A stretch of DNA of 64,000 bases from assembly GCF_017315705.1 (NCBI RefSeq), contig NZ_JAFLRF010000015.1, positions 71,008 to 135,007 of the forward strand, written 5' to 3'. The notes beneath the pieces were generated by a model. The model did not search any database. It saw nothing but the letters and a program-made list of their open reading frames with translations, and was not told where the DNA came from. This document shows positions 62,854-64,000 of the stretch, in pieces. The DNA is from Trinickia mobilis (GTDB lineage: Bacteria > Pseudomonadota > Gammaproteobacteria > Burkholderiales > Burkholderiaceae). The position numbers and the translations under genes were made by a program. Numbering within the stretch: position 1 is the stretch's first letter; each line of letters opens with the position of its first letter.

Positions 62854-63471
62854 TCACTCGTGCTTGCTCCCGAACGAACCGAGCCGGGAGACCATATGCG
62901 TCGCCATGCCGCGAAAGCCGCCCTGCACGCCGCGCCACAGCCGCGGCAGCACCCAGCTCGCGAACAGCAGGAAGCCGGCCATCAGCGCGAGGAACAGCAC
63001 CGGCACGAGCAGCGCGAGCGCAAGGCCGATAAAGACGAGCCCATCCTCGGCCGACGACGCGACCCAGTTCGAGAACGGCTCAGGCGACAGATTGATCAGC
63101 GCGCGCGTGCCGGCCTTGGCCAGATGCGCGGAACCGGCGAGCGTGCCGCCCGCGAGCGCGGCGACCGTCAGGAGCGCCGGGTCCGCATGGCCGAGCGCGC
63201 CGGCCGCGAGCAACGCGCCCGCCGGAATCCGGATGAACGTGTGCACGGCGTCCCACAGCGAATCGAACGCGGGAATCTTGTCGGCGAGGAATTCGGCCAC
63301 GGTCAGCACCGCCGCCGCGCCGATCACCCACGGCGACGACAGCACGGCCAACGTATCGGGAAGATGGATGACGCCGACGCGCTGGAGCACGCCGGCGAGC
63401 AGAACGGTCAAGTAGAGGCGCAGGCCGCTGGCCCACGACAGGCCGGCTCCGAGCGAAAGTGCGTCTAGCAT
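62854..63471 (-). CDS. DUF4126 membrane protein
   Basis: A 205-residue membrane protein starting MLDALSLGAGLSWASGLRLY, with AAGGAGGGGG upstream. About five hydrophobic segments are visible. LADKIPAFDSLWDAVHTFIR and HLAKAGTRALINLSPEPFSNW are typical of DUF4126. Function is unknown. The frame extends 42 codons further upstream but is not protein-like there. Confidence 0.85.
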   Translation of the reverse strand: MLDALSLGAGLSWASGLRLYLTVLLAGVLQRVGVIHLPDTLAVLSSPWVIGAAAVLTVAEFLADKIPAFDSLWDAVHTFIRIPAGALLAAGALGHADPALLTVAALAGGTLAGSAHLAKAGTRALINLSPEPFSNWVASSAEDGLVFIGLALALLVPVLFLALMAGFLLFASWVLPRLWRGVQGGFRGMATHMVSRLGSFGSKHE

Positions 63472-63728
63472 TGCCCCCTCCTTGCGTGACCGCCGGCCGC
63501 CTGGTGTCCGCCGGGTTTTCCGGTCAGCGGCTGCGGCAGCAATCAGCGCTGCGCTCGGCAGGCCCGTGCCGGCGTAGCTGCCACCCGCGCAAGCCATGCG
63601 CGGGACTATTTCAAGACGGATTCGGCTTCATTATAGCCACGCCGTTTCGCCATCCGCATGCTTGGCGTGAACGCAACGTCCGTGCGGGGGTCTCGACGGC
63701 TGCACGGTCTTGCCCCGCGCGCCCCGGC

Positions 63729-64000
63729 TCAGCGTCCCGACGACAGCTTGAGCCCGATCAGCCCGACCACGATGAGCGCCGCGCTCCCCACTCGCGCGAG
63801 CGTCACCGCCTCGCCCATCATGACAATGCCGAAGATAAAGGCGCCGACGGCGCCGATTCCCGTCCAAACGGCGTACGCCGTGCCGAGCGGCAGTTCGCGC
63901 ATCGCCATCGCGAGCAGCCAGAAGCTGCCTAACGCGGTCACGACCGTGAAAGCGGACCAGCCGGCGCGCGTGAAACCCTCGGACGCCTTGAGACCGGTCG
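63729..64000 (-). CDS. sugE: SMR-family quaternary ammonium exporter, SugE/Gdx type (partial)
   Basis: The last about 90 codons of a four-helix SMR protein. GLKASEGFTRAGWSAFTVV, LLAMAMRELPLGTAYAVWTG and GFIFGIVMMGE-type segments fit SugE, now known as a guanidinium exporter group (Gdx), as opposed to EmrE. The catalytic Glu of helix 1 would lie beyond the window end. The N-terminus is cut by the window. Confidence 0.85.
   Translation of the reverse strand, partial: TGLKASEGFTRAGWSAFTVVTALGSFWLLAMAMRELPLGTAYAVWTGIGAVGAFIFGIVMMGEAVTLARVGSAALIVVGLIGLKLSSGR

Noticed and set aside
1-64000. CRISPR array, tRNA, rRNA or riboswitch
   Set aside because: No regularly spaced repeats, cloverleaf sequence, rRNA segments or known aptamer cores were seen on reading both strands. 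A dedicated search would be needed to exclude small RNAs.

Overview
The window looks like a Burkholderia-type beta-proteobacterium (Burkholderia, Paraburkholderia or Caballeronia). Supporting signs are a DUF4148 secreted protein, the order truncated globin / YbbP-type permease / DUF4126 / SugE at the right end, many LysR regulators, and Burkholderiales-type IS110 and IS6 relics. Bases 59,725-64,000 are clearly GC-richer than the rest and look like conserved chromosome. The left 59.7 kb looks like accessory DNA, with lower GC, orphan genes, IS relics and many broken genes. No tRNA, rRNA or CRISPR array was seen.

Layout. (1) 1-2.2 kb: mostly decayed sequence with a few orphan genes. (2) 2.2-13.0 kb, minus strand: a catabolic cluster with a PrpF-type isomerase, SDR, MmgE/PrpD protein, alpha/beta hydrolase, two crotonase-fold enzymes, a fused double family-III CoA-transferase, a YecD-like protein and a FUSC membrane protein. 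(3) 13.4-23.8 kb, plus strand: a DUF4148 protein, a two-component pair, and a LysR-RND tripartite efflux operon bracketed by two oppositely oriented IS110 half-relics. (4) 24.3-40.9 kb: a second catabolic block with an aconitase whose swivel domain is at the N-terminus, a lone LeuC-type dehydratase, an AAHS-type MFS transporter, EtfAB, an ADP-forming acyl-CoA ligase, an acyl-CoA dehydrogenase and four LysR regulators. It also holds deletion-derived remnants of prpF, thiolase, fadB and mmgE/prpD. (5) 41.5-53.1 kb: a dense set of orphan genes. These are a MauJ-like protein with a possible HEPN motif, a three-gene module of related proteins, a minus-strand operon with three divergent copies of one domain and a HAD protein lacking its catalytic aspartates, a phosphoesterase pair and a double-HTH regulator. 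(6) 53.7-59.2 kb: four co-oriented genes of a Tn554/RIT-like site-specific transposition module, with a relic of a related recombinase just behind it. (7) 59.7-64 kb: chromosomal genes.

How it may work together (inference): blocks 2 and 4 encode CoA-dependent breakdown of an alicyclic, aromatic or branched carboxylic acid. Uptake would be by the MFS protein, activation by the CoA-transferase or ADP-forming ligase, oxidation by the dehydrogenase with EtfAB, ring or chain cleavage by the crotonase-fold enzymes, and dicarboxylate or tricarboxylate isomerisation and hydration by the PrpF, MmgE/PrpD and aconitase-type proteins. Two identical T-N11-A palindromes about 80 bases before the aconitase-type gene and the leuC-type gene suggest that one LysR protein controls both. 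The two blocks share a duplicated LysR-prpF segment in which each copy has lost a different gene.
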